64,000 bases of DNA, taken from the NCBI RefSeq assembly GCF_001050345.1, contig NZ_LFMW01000012.1, positions 496,001 through 560,000 on the forward strand. Direction: 5' to 3'. Both the position numbers and the translations under genes were made by a program. The notes under the pieces are model-generated. The model did no database searches and had not been told where the DNA came from. It saw nothing but the letters and a program-made list of their open reading frames with translations. Below are positions 43,884 to 52,788 of this stretch, piece after piece. Source of the stretch: Pseudomonas fildesensis. Its GTDB lineage: Bacteria; Pseudomonadota; Gammaproteobacteria; Pseudomonadales; Pseudomonadaceae. The first letter of the stretch is position 1; each line of letters starts with the position of its first letter.

Positions 43884-45463
43884 CCGATTCAATCAACGCC
43901 AATTCACCGCAGCCGGGATACTCACCTGACTTCATTGCACCGCAACCCCCTGTAGGAGCCGGCTTGCCGGCGAAAAACTCACAGGCACCCCGTTCCTCCA
44001 GGTTGGGCGCGTCATCGTTGGCGACCTTCGCGAGCAAGCTCGCTCCTACAGTGGGCTTGGCGATGTTGCTCAGCGCCTGCGCCATCGGCCCCGACTACAA
44101 ACGCCCGGACGTCATCGAACCCGTCCAGTTCAAGGAAGCCCAGGGCTGGCGCCAGGCCACGCCGAGCGACTCCCTGGCTCGTGGCGCCTGGTGGGAGCTG
44201 TACGGCGACCGCCAATTGAATGACTTGGTGCTGCGCCTCAATACCGCCAACCAGACCGTGGCCCAGGCCGAAGCGCGCTTTCGCCAGGCCCAGGCACTGG
44301 TGCGCAGCTCGCGCGGGGCGTTTTACCCCACCGTCGACCTGAGCGCCGGGAAAACCCGCGCGAGCCAGGGTACCGGCAGCAGCAATGCCAGTCTCAGCAG
44401 TTCCAGCAGCGGCATCCGCGACACCCTCAATGCGCAGTTGGGCGTGAGCTGGGAGGCCGATGTGTGGGGCAAGTTGCGCCGAGGCCTGGAGGCCAATGAG
44501 GCGAGCGCCGAAGCCAGCTCGGCGGACCTTGCGGCGATGCGCCTCAGCCAACAATCTGAACTGGTGCAAAGCTACCTGCAATTGCGGGTCATGGACGAAC
44601 AGACCCGCCTGCTGCAAGCCACCCTGGAGACGTATCAGCGCTCCCTGCAAATGACCGAAAACCAATACCGCGCCGGCGTCTCCGGCAAGGATGCGGTTGC
44701 CCAGGCGCTAACCCAGCTGAAGACCACCCAGGCCAGCCTGATCGACCTGATCTGGCAGCGCGCGCAACTGGAAAACGCCATCGCCGTGTTGATCGGTGAA
44801 GCGCCGGCCAACTTCAACCTGGCCGTGAGCAAGGACATCCCGGCACTGCCGCAGATTCCGCTGAGCCTGCCCTCGCAACTGCTGGAGCGCCGCCCCGACA
44901 TCGCCTCGGCAGAACGCTCGGTGATCGCCGCCAACGCCAATATAGGCGTGGCGAAGGCCGCCTATTACCCGGACTTGAGCCTTAGCCTGGCGGGTGGTTA
45001 CTCCAGCAGCACCTACGCCGATTGGATCAGTTTGCCGAACCGTTTCTGGTCAGTGGGACCGAAACTGGCGATGACCTTGTTCGACGGCGGTCAGCGCTCG
45101 GCGGAAGTCGATCGTACCGTGGCGTCCTATGACGAGACGGTGGCCAAGTACCGCCAGACCGTGCTCGACGGTTTCCGCGAAGTGGAAAACTACATGGTCC
45201 AGCTCAAGGTGCTGCAAGACGAGGCGGTGGTCAGCAATGAAGCGCTGGAGTCGGCACGGGAGTCGTTGCGGTTGACGCAGAACCAGTACAAGGCGGGGTT
45301 GATTGCTTATCTGGATGTGGTGACGGTGCAGGCGACGGCGTTGAGTAACGAGCGCACGGTGCTGACGTTGCTGCAGACACGCTTGGTGGCAAGTGTGCAA
45401 CTGATCGCCGCGCTAGGCGGTGGATGGGATGGGCAAACGCCAATCGCCGAGAAGGAAGAGTAG
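43880..45463 (+). CDS. opmB: Outer-membrane efflux lipoprotein (OpmB/NodT family) with a repeat inside its 5' end
   Basis: The 527-residue TolC-like channel has the mature part after the lipobox Cys (LLSACAIGPDYKRPDV), then two outer-membrane efflux repeats (about residues 120-310 and 330-515) with NTANQTVAQAEARFRQAQAL and YYPDLSLSLAGGYSSS. The ATG at 43880 overlaps the muxC stop and is in frame. The Cys falls at residue 67, far later than the usual 15-25, because 100 bases of a TGTAGGAGC-type repeat (43951-44050) encode about 33 residues before the hydrophobic segment. The segment after K53 is still hydrophobic, so export may work, or translation may begin later. A TTG at about 44018 would restore a normal signal peptide but has no visible ribosome site. 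Confidence 0.85.
   Translation: MTDSINANSPQPGYSPDFIAPQPPVGAGLPAKNSQAPRSSRLGASSLATFASKLAPTVGLAMLLSACAIGPDYKRPDVIEPVQFKEAQGWRQATPSDSLARGAWWELYGDRQLNDLVLRLNTANQTVAQAEARFRQAQALVRSSRGAFYPTVDLSAGKTRASQGTGSSNASLSSSSSGIRDTLNAQLGVSWEADVWGKLRRGLEANEASAEASSADLAAMRLSQQSELVQSYLQLRVMDEQTRLLQATLETYQRSLQMTENQYRAGVSGKDAVAQALTQLKTTQASLIDLIWQRAQLENAIAVLIGEAPANFNLAVSKDIPALPQIPLSLPSQLLERRPDIASAERSVIAANANIGVAKAAYYPDLSLSLAGGYSSSTYADWISLPNRFWSVGPKLAMTLFDGGQRSAEVDRTVASYDETVAKYRQTVLDGFREVENYMVQLKVLQDEAVVSNEALESARESLRLTQNQYKAGLIAYLDVVTVQATALSNERTVLTLLQTRLVASVQLIAALGGGWDGQTPIAEKEE
43951..44050. repeat. Intergenic-type repeat (TGTAGGAGC...GCTCCTACA) inside the opmB-like coding sequence
   Basis: Perfect 9-bp ends TGTAGGAGC / GCTCCTACA enclose GGCTTGCCGGC and GCGAGCAAGCTCGC hairpins, the form of an intergenic palindromic repeat. 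It contains no stop codon in the opmB frame and is translated as VGAGLPAK ... ASKLAPT. Confidence 0.85.
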
Positions 45464-45470
45464 ATCGTTA

Positions 45471-45580
45471 GATCGTTCCCACGCTCTGCGTAGAAATGCC
45501 GCCCCGGACGCTCCGCGTCCCGTTGACGAATGTGACGCGGAGCGTCACGGGATGCGTTCCTTTGCTGCGCGCGGGAACGA
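45471..45580. repeat. Intergenic inverted repeat (GATCGTTCCCACGC family), degenerate right arm
   Basis: GATCGTTCCCACGCTCTGCG at the left, then a GGACGCTCCGCGTCC hairpin and a TGACGCGGAGCGTCA hairpin. The right arm GCGCGGGAACGA has several changes. It follows the Mux operon and may end its transcript. Confidence 0.8.
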
Positions 45581-45733
45581 GGATTGCGGGCGTTTTAAGC
45601 CAGCCAATTGACGTCAAAATGCCAATGATGGCGCTCTGATAATTAATCAAGTGCTCAATAATTATTCTCGCTACAATCCGCCGCTTCGCCACTTGGCACT
45701 GGCCTATCGGGGCCGTTGCCCACGAGAAGTCCC

Positions 45734-47830
45734 ATGCTTATCGGTAGTTATTCAATCTCCCTCGTTGTGATCTCCCTGTGCGTCGCGATCCTTGCGTCCT
45801 ATACCGCGCTGGACCTCACCGGCCGCATCGCGACCGCCAAGGGCCGCGCCGTCTACCTGTGGATCGCCGGCGGGGCATTGGCGATGGGCGTGGGCGTGTG
45901 GTCCATGCATTTTATCGGCATGCTGGCCCTGCGCCTGCCGTTTGCTCTGGGTTTTGACCTGGGCATTACCGCGCTGTCATTGTTGATCGCGGTGTTGTCC
46001 AGCGGCTTTGCGTTATGGCTGGTCAGCCAGCAACGCTTGCCCGCCTGGCAACTGGCCTTTGGTGCGCTGATCATGGGCGCAGGCATCGCCAGCATGCACT
46101 ACACCGGCATGGCCGCAATGCGCATGACGCCCGGTATCGACTACGACCCCACCTTGTTCGGCGCTTCATTGCTGATCGCGGTCGTGGCCTCCGGTGCGGC
46201 ACTGTGGATTGCGTTCAACCTGCGCCGTAGCACCCCTTATGTACGCCTGGCACGCGGTGGCGCGGCAGTGGTGATGGGTGTGGCCATCGTTGGCATGCAC
46301 TACACCGGCATGGCGGCGGCACAGTTTGCCGACGACAGTTTCTGCGGCGCGGCGCTGACAGGCCTGAGCGGCCAAGGCCTGGACAACCTGGTGCTGGTGA
46401 CGACGTTAGCGGTGCTGGGCATCGCGCTACTCACCTCGTTGCTCGACGCCCGTCTGGAGGCGCGCACCTCCGTACTCGCCGATTCCCTGACCCTGGCCAA
46501 CCAGGAGCTGACCCACTTGGCCCTGCACGACATGCTTACCGGCCTGCCCAACCGCACGTTGCTGGCGGATCGCATTCAGCAGGCGATACAGGCGGTGAAG
46601 GAGCAAGGCGGTTGCTTCGCCCTGATGTTTATCGACCTGGATGGCTTCAAGCCGGTCAACGACGCCTTTGGTCATCATATGGGCGACCAGCTCCTGCGCG
46701 AAGTCGGCCTACGCCTGCGCGAAGACCTGCGCAGCCACGACACCCTGGCGCGCATCGGCGGGGATGAGTTTGTGCTGCTGGTACAGCTGACCCAGCCAGA
46801 CGATGCCCTCGGCCTCGCCGAACGCCAGGTGAACCTGATCAACCAGACGTTCCAGGTGGCTGAACACGAACTGAAAATATCCGCCAGCGTCGGCATTGCC
46901 ATGTTTCCCGGCAACGGTAGCAACCCGCAGGACCTGTTGATGAACGCCGACGCCGCGATGTACCACGCCAAGGGCATGGGCAAGAACGGCTACAGCTTCT
47001 TTGATGTGTCGATGAACACCAACGCACGCAAACAACTGCAGCTGCTGCAGGACTTGCGCAACGCCCTGGAACACGAGCAATTCCGTCTGTATTACCAGCC
47101 CAAGTTCGACGCGATCAGTGGCATCCCGGTGGGTGCCGAGGCGCTGTTGCGTTGGGAACATCCGCAGCAAGGCCTGTTACTGCCGGCGACCTTTATCGAC
47201 CTGGCGGAAAAGACCGGGTTGATCATTCCGATTGGCGAGTGGGTACTCAATGAAGCCTGCCGTCAGATGCGCGTGTGGTACGCCCAGGGCTATGAGGATT
47301 GGCGCATTGCCGTGAACCTCTCGGCGCTGCAGTTCTGTCACGTCGGGCTGGTCAATAGCGTGGCCTCGGCCCTTGAGCGTCACCAGTTGCCGGCCAACAG
47401 CCTGACCCTGGAAATCACCGAGACCACCGCCATGAGCGACGCCGATGCGAGCATGGCGGTGTTGCAGCAGCTCTCGGACATGGGCGTCGACCTGTCCATC
47501 GACGACTTCGGCACTGGCTATTCAAGCCTGATGTACCTCAAGCGCTTGCCGGCCAACGAGCTGAAGATCGACCGTGGTTTTGTGCGCGACCTGGAGCACG
47601 ACAGCGACGACGCCGCCATCGTGTCGGCCATCGTCGCGCTGGGCCAGGCCCTGGGGTTGCGGATTGTTGCCGAAGGGGTAGAGACCGATGTGCAGCAAAG
47701 CTTCCTCACGCGCCTGGGATGCAACGCGCTGCAAGGCTACCTGTTGGGTCACCCGCTGCCGGCAGACGGTTTTATGGCAGACATCCAGCGTGCGGAAGAC
47801 GTGTTAACGCCTGACAAAAGCCGTGCGTGA
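45734..47830 (+). CDS. MHYT-GGDEF-EAL cyclic-di-GMP enzyme (MucR-like)
   Basis: The 698-residue inner-membrane protein has seven TM segments carrying MHYT sensor repeats (SMHFIGM, SMHYTGM, GMHYTGM), thought to bind a metal and sense O2, CO or NO. The GGDEF domain has an intact GGDEF (342-346) and an inhibitory RxxD site five residues before it (RSHD). The EAL domain has EAL at 469-471, NLSALQF, the second Glu in EITET, DDFGTGYSSL, LKID and EGVET. Both cyclase and phosphodiesterase residues are therefore complete. The ATG at 45734 was preferred to a TTG at 45716. The domain order matches P. aeruginosa MucR, which links c-di-GMP to alginate and biofilm dispersal; the same job is not proven here. 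Confidence 0.92.
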   Translation: MLIGSYSISLVVISLCVAILASYTALDLTGRIATAKGRAVYLWIAGGALAMGVGVWSMHFIGMLALRLPFALGFDLGITALSLLIAVLSSGFALWLVSQQRLPAWQLAFGALIMGAGIASMHYTGMAAMRMTPGIDYDPTLFGASLLIAVVASGAALWIAFNLRRSTPYVRLARGGAAVVMGVAIVGMHYTGMAAAQFADDSFCGAALTGLSGQGLDNLVLVTTLAVLGIALLTSLLDARLEARTSVLADSLTLANQELTHLALHDMLTGLPNRTLLADRIQQAIQAVKEQGGCFALMFIDLDGFKPVNDAFGHHMGDQLLREVGLRLREDLRSHDTLARIGGDEFVLLVQLTQPDDALGLAERQVNLINQTFQVAEHELKISASVGIAMFPGNGSNPQDLLMNADAAMYHAKGMGKNGYSFFDVSMNTNARKQLQLLQDLRNALEHEQFRLYYQPKFDAISGIPVGAEALLRWEHPQQGLLLPATFIDLAEKTGLIIPIGEWVLNEACRQMRVWYAQGYEDWRIAVNLSALQFCHVGLVNSVASALERHQLPANSLTLEITETTAMSDADASMAVLQQLSDMGVDLSIDDFGTGYSSLMYLKRLPANELKIDRGFVRDLEHDSDDAAIVSAIVALGQALGLRIVAEGVETDVQQSFLTRLGCNALQGYLLGHPLPADGFMADIQRAEDVLTPDKSRA

Positions 47831-47884
47831 CGCGTATTCTTGGATCCAACCCTAAACCTCAGGTTGAATCAGGAGATCGCACGC

Positions 47885-48631
47885 ATGGACAAAGTCGTCA
47901 TCATCACTGGAGGCAGTCGCGGGATTGGCGCCCAGACGGCATTGCTGGCAGCACGCGAGGGCTATCGCATCTGCATCAATTTTCAGTCCGACGAAGCCGC
48001 CGCCCACCGCGTTCTCGAGCAGGTTCGCGCGTTGGGCGCGCAGGCGATTGCCGTGCGTGCGGATGTCAGTATTGAAGATGAAGTGATCGCCTTGTTCAGC
48101 CGCGTTGACGCTGAGCTGGGGCGTGTCACGGCGCTGGTCAACAACGCTGGCACCGTGGGGCAAAAGTCGCGGGTCGATGAAATGTCCGAATTCCGCATCC
48201 TGAAAGTCTTGAAGACCAACGTGCTGGGCCCGATCCTTTGCGCCAAGCATGCGCTGCTGCGCATGTCGCCTCGGCATGGCGGGCAGGGCGGCAGTATCGT
48301 CAACGTGTCGTCGGTGGCGTCGCGCGTGGGGGCAGCGGGCGAATATGTGGACTATGCCGCTTCCAAGGGCGCGCTCGACACCTTCACCCTGGGCCTGTCG
48401 AAAGAAGTCGCGGGCGAGGGCATTCGTGTCAACGCGGTGCGCCCTGGCTATATCTTCACCGACTTCCACGCCCTGAGCGGCGACCCAGACCGGGTCAGCA
48501 AGCTGGAGTCCGGAATTCCCATGGCCCGGGGCGGGCGCCCGGACGAAGTGGCGGAAGCGATTATCTGGTTGCTGTCGGACAAGGCGTCGTACGCCACCGG
48601 TACTTTTATCGATCTGGGCGGCGGTCGCTAG
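47885..48631 (+). CDS. Short-chain dehydrogenase/reductase
   Basis: The 248-residue classical SDR has TGGSRGIG (residues 8-15, cofactor loop), NNAG (86-89), catalytic serine near 142-143 and the YxxxK pair Y157/K161 (YVDYAASK). A basic residue in the first loop (R12) and no acidic residue at the end of strand 2 (INFQSDEAA) hint at NADP use. AGGAG precedes the ATG at 47885; a frame reaching back to 47840 lacks such a site. It lies 54 bases after the c-di-GMP gene. The substrate is unknown. Confidence 0.9.
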   Translation: MDKVVIITGGSRGIGAQTALLAAREGYRICINFQSDEAAAHRVLEQVRALGAQAIAVRADVSIEDEVIALFSRVDAELGRVTALVNNAGTVGQKSRVDEMSEFRILKVLKTNVLGPILCAKHALLRMSPRHGGQGGSIVNVSSVASRVGAAGEYVDYAASKGALDTFTLGLSKEVAGEGIRVNAVRPGYIFTDFHALSGDPDRVSKLESGIPMARGGRPDEVAEAIIWLLSDKASYATGTFIDLGGGR

Positions 48632-48652
48632 TTATGTAGTGCCTGCACCGGT

Positions 48653-48730
48653 GTCATCGGGAGCAAGCCCCCTCCCACACTTGAGAGTATTCACACATCA
48701 AAATGTGGGAGGGGGCTTGCTCCCGATGGC
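48653..48730. repeat. Intergenic inverted repeat (TGTGGGAGGGGGC family), arms facing outward
   Basis: CATCGGGAGCAAGCCCCCTC then CCACA on the left is matched by TGTGGGAGGGGGCTTGCTCC then CGATG on the right. It lies between the convergent SDR and MocR-type genes and probably ends both. Confidence 0.85.
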
Positions 48731-48753
48731 GTCAGTAAGGGCAACGCCATAAC

Positions 48754-50163
48754 TCAAAACGACCGCACAATTCGTCCCAACGTCTCCATCGCCTGCTCCG
48801 ACGCCTCTGTCCACGGGCTGCCATAGTTCAAGCGAATGCAGTTGCGAAAGCGTCGGGTCGCCGAGAAAATCGGGCCTGGCGCAATGCTGATGCCCTGGGC
48901 CAGGGCCATCTGGAACAACTTCAACGAGTCGGTTTGCTCGGGCAATTCCAGCCACAGGAAATATCCTCCAGCCGGCTGGCTGACCCGTGTCTGCGCGGGG
49001 AAGTAGCGGGCGATGGCGGCCAGCATGGCACTTTGTTGTTCTTCCAGCGCATAGCGCAGTTTGCGCAAGTGCCGGTCATAACCACCGTGCTGCAGGTAGT
49101 CGGCAATCGCCGCCTGCGCCGGCATCGACGGGCATAGGGAGGTCATCAGCTTCAAGCGCTCGACCTTCTGCGCATAGCGCCCGGCCGCCACCCAGCCGAC
49201 GCGATACCCTGGCGCCAGGCTCTTGGCAAACGACCCGCAGTGCATCACCAGGCCCTCGGTGTCGAAGGCCTTTGCCGGTTTGGGCGCGTGTTGCCCGTAG
49301 TACAACTCGGCGTACACATCGTCCTCGATCAGCGGCACCTGATGGCTGCGCAGCAACGCCACCAGCGCTTGTTTTTTTGCCTCCGGCAGGGTGGCGCCCA
49401 TGGGGTTCTGGAAGCTGGTCATGGTCCAGCAGGCCTTGATCGGATAACGCTCAAGGCTTTGTGACAACGCATTCAGGTCGATGCCATCGCGCGGGTGCAC
49501 CGGAATTTCCACCGCCTTGAGCTTCAGGCGTTCGAGCACTTGCAGGCACGCGTAGAACGCCGGTGCTTCAATGGCCACCAGGTCGCCCGGCTCGGTGACG
49601 GCTTGCAGGCACAGGTTCAGCGCTTCCAGGGCGCCGTTGGTGATCAGCAGTTCTTCCATGGGCAGCATCAGGCCGCCGACCATGTAGCGCAGGGCAATTT
49701 GCCGACGCAGTTGCGGGTTGCCCGGCGACATGTCGGTGACCACCAGGCGCGGGTCCATCTCGCGACCGGCGCTGGCCAGGGAGCGGGCAAGGCGCGGCAG
49801 CGGGAACAGCATCGGACTGGGGAAGGCCGAGCCGAAAGGCACTGTGTTCGGGTCTTTGATGGAGTCGAGCACCGAGAACACCAGCTCACTCACATCGACT
49901 TCAGTCGACTCATGCACCTGTTCGCTCACCACCGGCTCGGAAAACGGACTGGGCGCATGGGTGTTGACGAAGTAGCCCGAACGCGGCCGCGCGCGGATCA
50001 GCCCGCGCCGTTCCAGCAGGTAGTAGGCCTGGAACACCGTGGACGGGCTGACGCCGTACGTCTGGCTGGCATAGCGCACCGACGGCACCCGTTGGCCGGG
50101 GCCCAGAACGCCGGAGCGGATCAGTTCGGCAATGTCATCGGCGAATTTTTCGTAGCGTTTCAT
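48754..50163 (-). CDS. MocR-type regulator: GntR helix-turn-helix fused to a PLP aminotransferase domain
   Basis: The 469-residue protein starts with a winged-helix GntR domain (about 1-75: FADDIAELIRSGVLGPGQRV, YGVSPSTVFQAYYLLERRGL). A fold-type I aminotransferase domain follows (about 110-469), with the PLP lysine K314 in SFAKSLAPGYRVGW and the phosphate-binding region FQNPMGATLP. MocR proteins use PLP or an amino compound to control neighbouring genes. The ATG at 50163 has AAGG six bases upstream; a longer frame to 50196 reads into the promoter. The target is not evident. Confidence 0.92.
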   Translation of the reverse strand: MKRYEKFADDIAELIRSGVLGPGQRVPSVRYASQTYGVSPSTVFQAYYLLERRGLIRARPRSGYFVNTHAPSPFSEPVVSEQVHESTEVDVSELVFSVLDSIKDPNTVPFGSAFPSPMLFPLPRLARSLASAGREMDPRLVVTDMSPGNPQLRRQIALRYMVGGLMLPMEELLITNGALEALNLCLQAVTEPGDLVAIEAPAFYACLQVLERLKLKAVEIPVHPRDGIDLNALSQSLERYPIKACWTMTSFQNPMGATLPEAKKQALVALLRSHQVPLIEDDVYAELYYGQHAPKPAKAFDTEGLVMHCGSFAKSLAPGYRVGWVAAGRYAQKVERLKLMTSLCPSMPAQAAIADYLQHGGYDRHLRKLRYALEEQQSAMLAAIARYFPAQTRVSQPAGGYFLWLELPEQTDSLKLFQMALAQGISIAPGPIFSATRRFRNCIRLNYGSPWTEASEQAMETLGRIVRSF

Positions 50164-50201
50164 GGGTGGCCTTAAACGATTTCTCATTTTTAACACAGAG
50201 C

Positions 50202-50298
50202 AAAGTGTGGGAGAGGGCTTGCTCCCGATAGCAGTGGATCAGTCAATGAACTCTCTAGCTGACATACCGCAATCGGGAGCAAGCCCCCTCCCACATTT
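50202..50298. repeat. Intergenic inverted repeat (TGTGGGAGAGGGC family)
   Basis: AGTGTGGGAGAGGGCTTGCT at the left and AGCAAGCCCCCTCCCACATT at the right face each other over about 60 bases. It lies between the MocR-type gene and the end of the ccoG copy. Confidence 0.85.
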
Positions 50299-50327
50299 AG
50301 TCCCCTGCGTCTTTGACGTCGTGGTCG

Positions 50328-51743
50328 TCAGCGGTTCAGCGGCGCCACAAAACGGCTGTCGGCAGCGCTGTAGATCCAGGGTTCGTCCACATCCGACACC
50401 TTGAAGTGGATCGTCTGCGAACTGCTCGCCGGCTTATCCGCCAACAATGCCACGGATACCGGCACATCGCTGATTTCCCCTGGGGCGAGGCTGATCTCGG
50501 TCTTGCCTTGCAACTGGAAGCCCTCGGCGTCCACCAGTTCCAAGCGGTAATCCTGGCGCTGCTGGGTCTTGTTGATGACCTTGAGGCTGTAGATGTTTTC
50601 GATCAAGCCCTGGCTGTTCTCACGGAACATGCCACGGTCCTTGGTCACGTCCAGCGAGACCATTGGCCGTTCCATCAAGGCCACCACCAGCGCCGCGATC
50701 ATCACCAGCAGCACGGCACTGTAGCCGATCAGGCGTGGCCGCAGCAGATGGGTCTTGCCGCCTTGCAGTTGATGTTCGGAGGTGTAGCTCACCAGGCCAC
50801 GGGCATAGCCCATTTTGTCCATGATCGAATCGCAGGCGTCGATACACGCCGCGCAGCCGATGCATTCCATTTGCAAGCCGTCGCGAATGTCGATGCCGGT
50901 GGGGCAGACCTGCACGCACACCTGGCAGTCGATACAGTCGCCGAGGCCCACATCCGCAGGCTTGACCTCACGTTTACGCGGGCCACGGTTTTCGCCACGC
51001 GCCACATCATAGGAGATCGTCAACGTGTCCTTGTCGAACATCACGCTCTGGAACCGCGCATACGGGCACATGTGCATGCACACCGCTTCGCGCAGCCAGC
51101 CAGCATTGATGTAGGTGGCGCCGGTGAAAAACAGCACCCAGAACAGGCTCACGCCGCCCATTTGCCAGGTCAGCAGTTCGGTAGCCAGCGGGCGTATGGG
51201 CGTGAAGTAGCCGACAAAGGTCAGCCCGGTCAGCACGCTGATGCCCAGCCACATCGTATGTTTGGCCGAGCGTCGCGCCAGTTTTTTCAGGTTTCAGGGC
51301 GCCGCTTGCAGTTTGATGCGCTGGTTGCGTTCGCCTTCGGTGACCTTTTCGCACCACATGAACAGCCAGGTGAACGAACTTTGCGGGCAGGTATAGCCGC
51401 ACCACACGCGACCGGCAAACACGGTGATCGCAAACAGGCCAAATGCACAGATGATCAGCAGCGCCGACAACAGGATGAAATCCTGGGGCCAGAAGGTCGC
51501 GCCAAAAATGTGGAATTTGCTTTCGGCCAAGTCCCACAGTACGGCCTGGCGACCGCCCCAGTTCAGCCACACGGTGCCGAAAAAGGCCAGGAACAGGAAC
51601 GCTGCACCACTCACACGCAAGGTGCGGTACACGCCGGTAAAACTACGGGTATGGATCAGGTGGTCGCTGGATGTGGCCTTCACCTTCTTTGGGTGCGCAG
51701 GCTCATAGGTTTCCACGGTTCGGACGGGGATTATTTCGCTCAT
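50328..51743 (-). pseudogene. ccoG: Cytochrome c oxidase accessory protein CcoG, broken by an in-frame TGA
   Basis: CcoG is a membrane iron-sulfur protein that helps assemble cbb3-type cytochrome oxidase by reducing copper. Two parts are found in one frame. Residues 1-149 (start ATG 51743) contain TM1-2 (RVSGAAFLFLAFFGTVWLNW, LLSALLIICAFGLFAITVFA), GYTCPQ and CEKVTEGERNQRIK. The second part (from about 51293) has LARRSAKH, TM segments, the 4Fe-4S motifs CIDCQVCVQVCPTG and CIGCAACIDACD, and the C-terminal Ig-like domain ending FVAPLNR. Between them is one TGA at 51294-51296, and no frame change: the 13 codons after it read NLKKLARRSAKHT and align with normal CcoG. A single C-to-T change of a CGA codon would explain it. 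If the stop is real, the truncated product lacks both clusters. Another intact ccoG next to the ccoNOQP genes is likely. Confidence 0.85.
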
Positions 51744-51869
51744 GGTCGTTCGCTCATCAGCCTCCATCAGGCCAATGAACTATGACGGCCGCTCTGTTTG
51801 CATAACAGGCTCAGCTACAGCGATATAAAGCGGATCAGATGGGTCGGGAATCAGTCGCTGCGACAATCT

Positions 51870-51898
51870 GCTGCACCCCGTTGGGCCTGGGGTGCAGC
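51870..51898. terminator. Inverted repeat, probable terminator of the DUF3203 gene
   Basis: The perfect 10-bp stem GCTGCACCCC / GGGGTGCAGC with a 9-base loop lies 30 bases after the stop of the minus-strand small gene. The downstream run is not a clean T-tract. Confidence 0.55.
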
Positions 51899-51927
51899 GC
51901 TATTTGGCCTGTGCTGATACAGATCAA

Positions 51928-52167
51928 TTAAATCAGCGAACCAGGCTCTTCCGCCTTTACATGGTTACGTCCGTCCGTCGCCCCGGCGACCGTGAGGGCG
52001 TCGGCTTCGACTTCAGTGATGTAGATCCGCTGGCCCGCCAGCTCCACGAACGACATGGATTTGTCATTGTCGGTAACGATCTTGACCCGTGTGGCGGGCA
52101 GGCTTTGTTCCTGGCCATCCTCATCTAGCTTGAAGTAGCACATCTGGTTTTCGATACGTAGGGTCAT
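51928..52167 (-). CDS. DUF3203 family small protein
   Basis: The product is 79 residues and starts MTLRIENQMCYFKLDEDGQE, with a strong GGAG ribosome site before the ATG at 52167. It has a VKIVTDNDKSMSFVELAGQR block and ends soon after TVAGATDGRNHVKA, matching the Pseudomonas DUF3203 family as I recall it. It is soluble with no Cys pair or TM. The function is unknown. It is divergent from the mgtC-like gene by about 120 bases. Confidence 0.75.
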   Translation of the reverse strand: MTLRIENQMCYFKLDEDGQEQSLPATRVKIVTDNDKSMSFVELAGQRIYITEVEADALTVAGATDGRNHVKAEEPGSLI

Positions 52168-52286
52168 GCCGATCTCCTTTTCATGGGCTATGAACGTTAG
52201 GGTGCGGGCGCAGGCACGGGTTCCAGGCAACTGACTGGCGGTCGCCGCTGTCCATCCAATAACTACTACGACAAAGGACCGTTTCC

Positions 52287-52781
52287 ATGGATGCCTGGTG
52301 GCAAGAAGTGTGGCAAACCCTGCAGGCTGAATTCGCGGACATCGGCGACGCGAAACAGCTTACCCAGATCACCGTACGCCTGCTGATCGCCGCGATCCTC
52401 GGGGGCATCCTCGGGTTTGAACGCGAGAGCAAGGGCAAGGCCGCCGGGGTGCGCACGCACATGCTGGTTGCATTGGGCGCTGCGCTGTTTGTGATGGTGC
52501 CGCAGATGTCCGGCAGTCAGGCGGACGCCATGAGCCGGGTGGTTCAAGGTGTGATTGCCGGGATCGGTTTCCTCGGTGCCGGCACCATCATCAAGGGCAA
52601 GGATGATGAGGAAGGGCATGTCAAAGGCCTGACCACCGCTGCTGGCCTGTGGATGACCGCTGCGATTGGGGTCTCGGCCGGGTTGGGCCGGGAATCGACA
52701 GCGGTGCTCAGTACGTTGTTGGCCTTGGCGGTGTTCAGCGTGATGCCAAAAATCGTCAAGACCTTTGAAAAGGATCAATGA
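52287..52781 (+). CDS. MgtC/SapB family membrane protein
   Basis: The 164-residue inner-membrane protein has four or five TM helices. Family blocks are RLLIAAILGGILGFERESKG, VRTHMLVALGAALF, GVIAGIGFLGAGTIIKG and GLTTAAGLWMTAAIGVSAGLG. MgtC proteins are linked to growth at low magnesium and inside phagocytes and act on F-ATPase or phosphate uptake, but the longer C-terminal domain of true MgtC is missing, which makes it a SapB-like short form. AAAGGA precedes the ATG. It is convergent with the next gene, leaving 7 bases between the stops. Confidence 0.9.
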   Translation: MDAWWQEVWQTLQAEFADIGDAKQLTQITVRLLIAAILGGILGFERESKGKAAGVRTHMLVALGAALFVMVPQMSGSQADAMSRVVQGVIAGIGFLGAGTIIKGKDDEEGHVKGLTTAAGLWMTAAIGVSAGLGRESTAVLSTLLALAVFSVMPKIVKTFEKDQ

Positions 52782-52788
52782 GCGCCGC

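Noticed and set aside
51255..51293. Frameshift as the cause of the split ccoG
   Set aside because: The codons after the TGA read CcoG sequence in the same frame, so a single stop codon is enough and no shift is needed.
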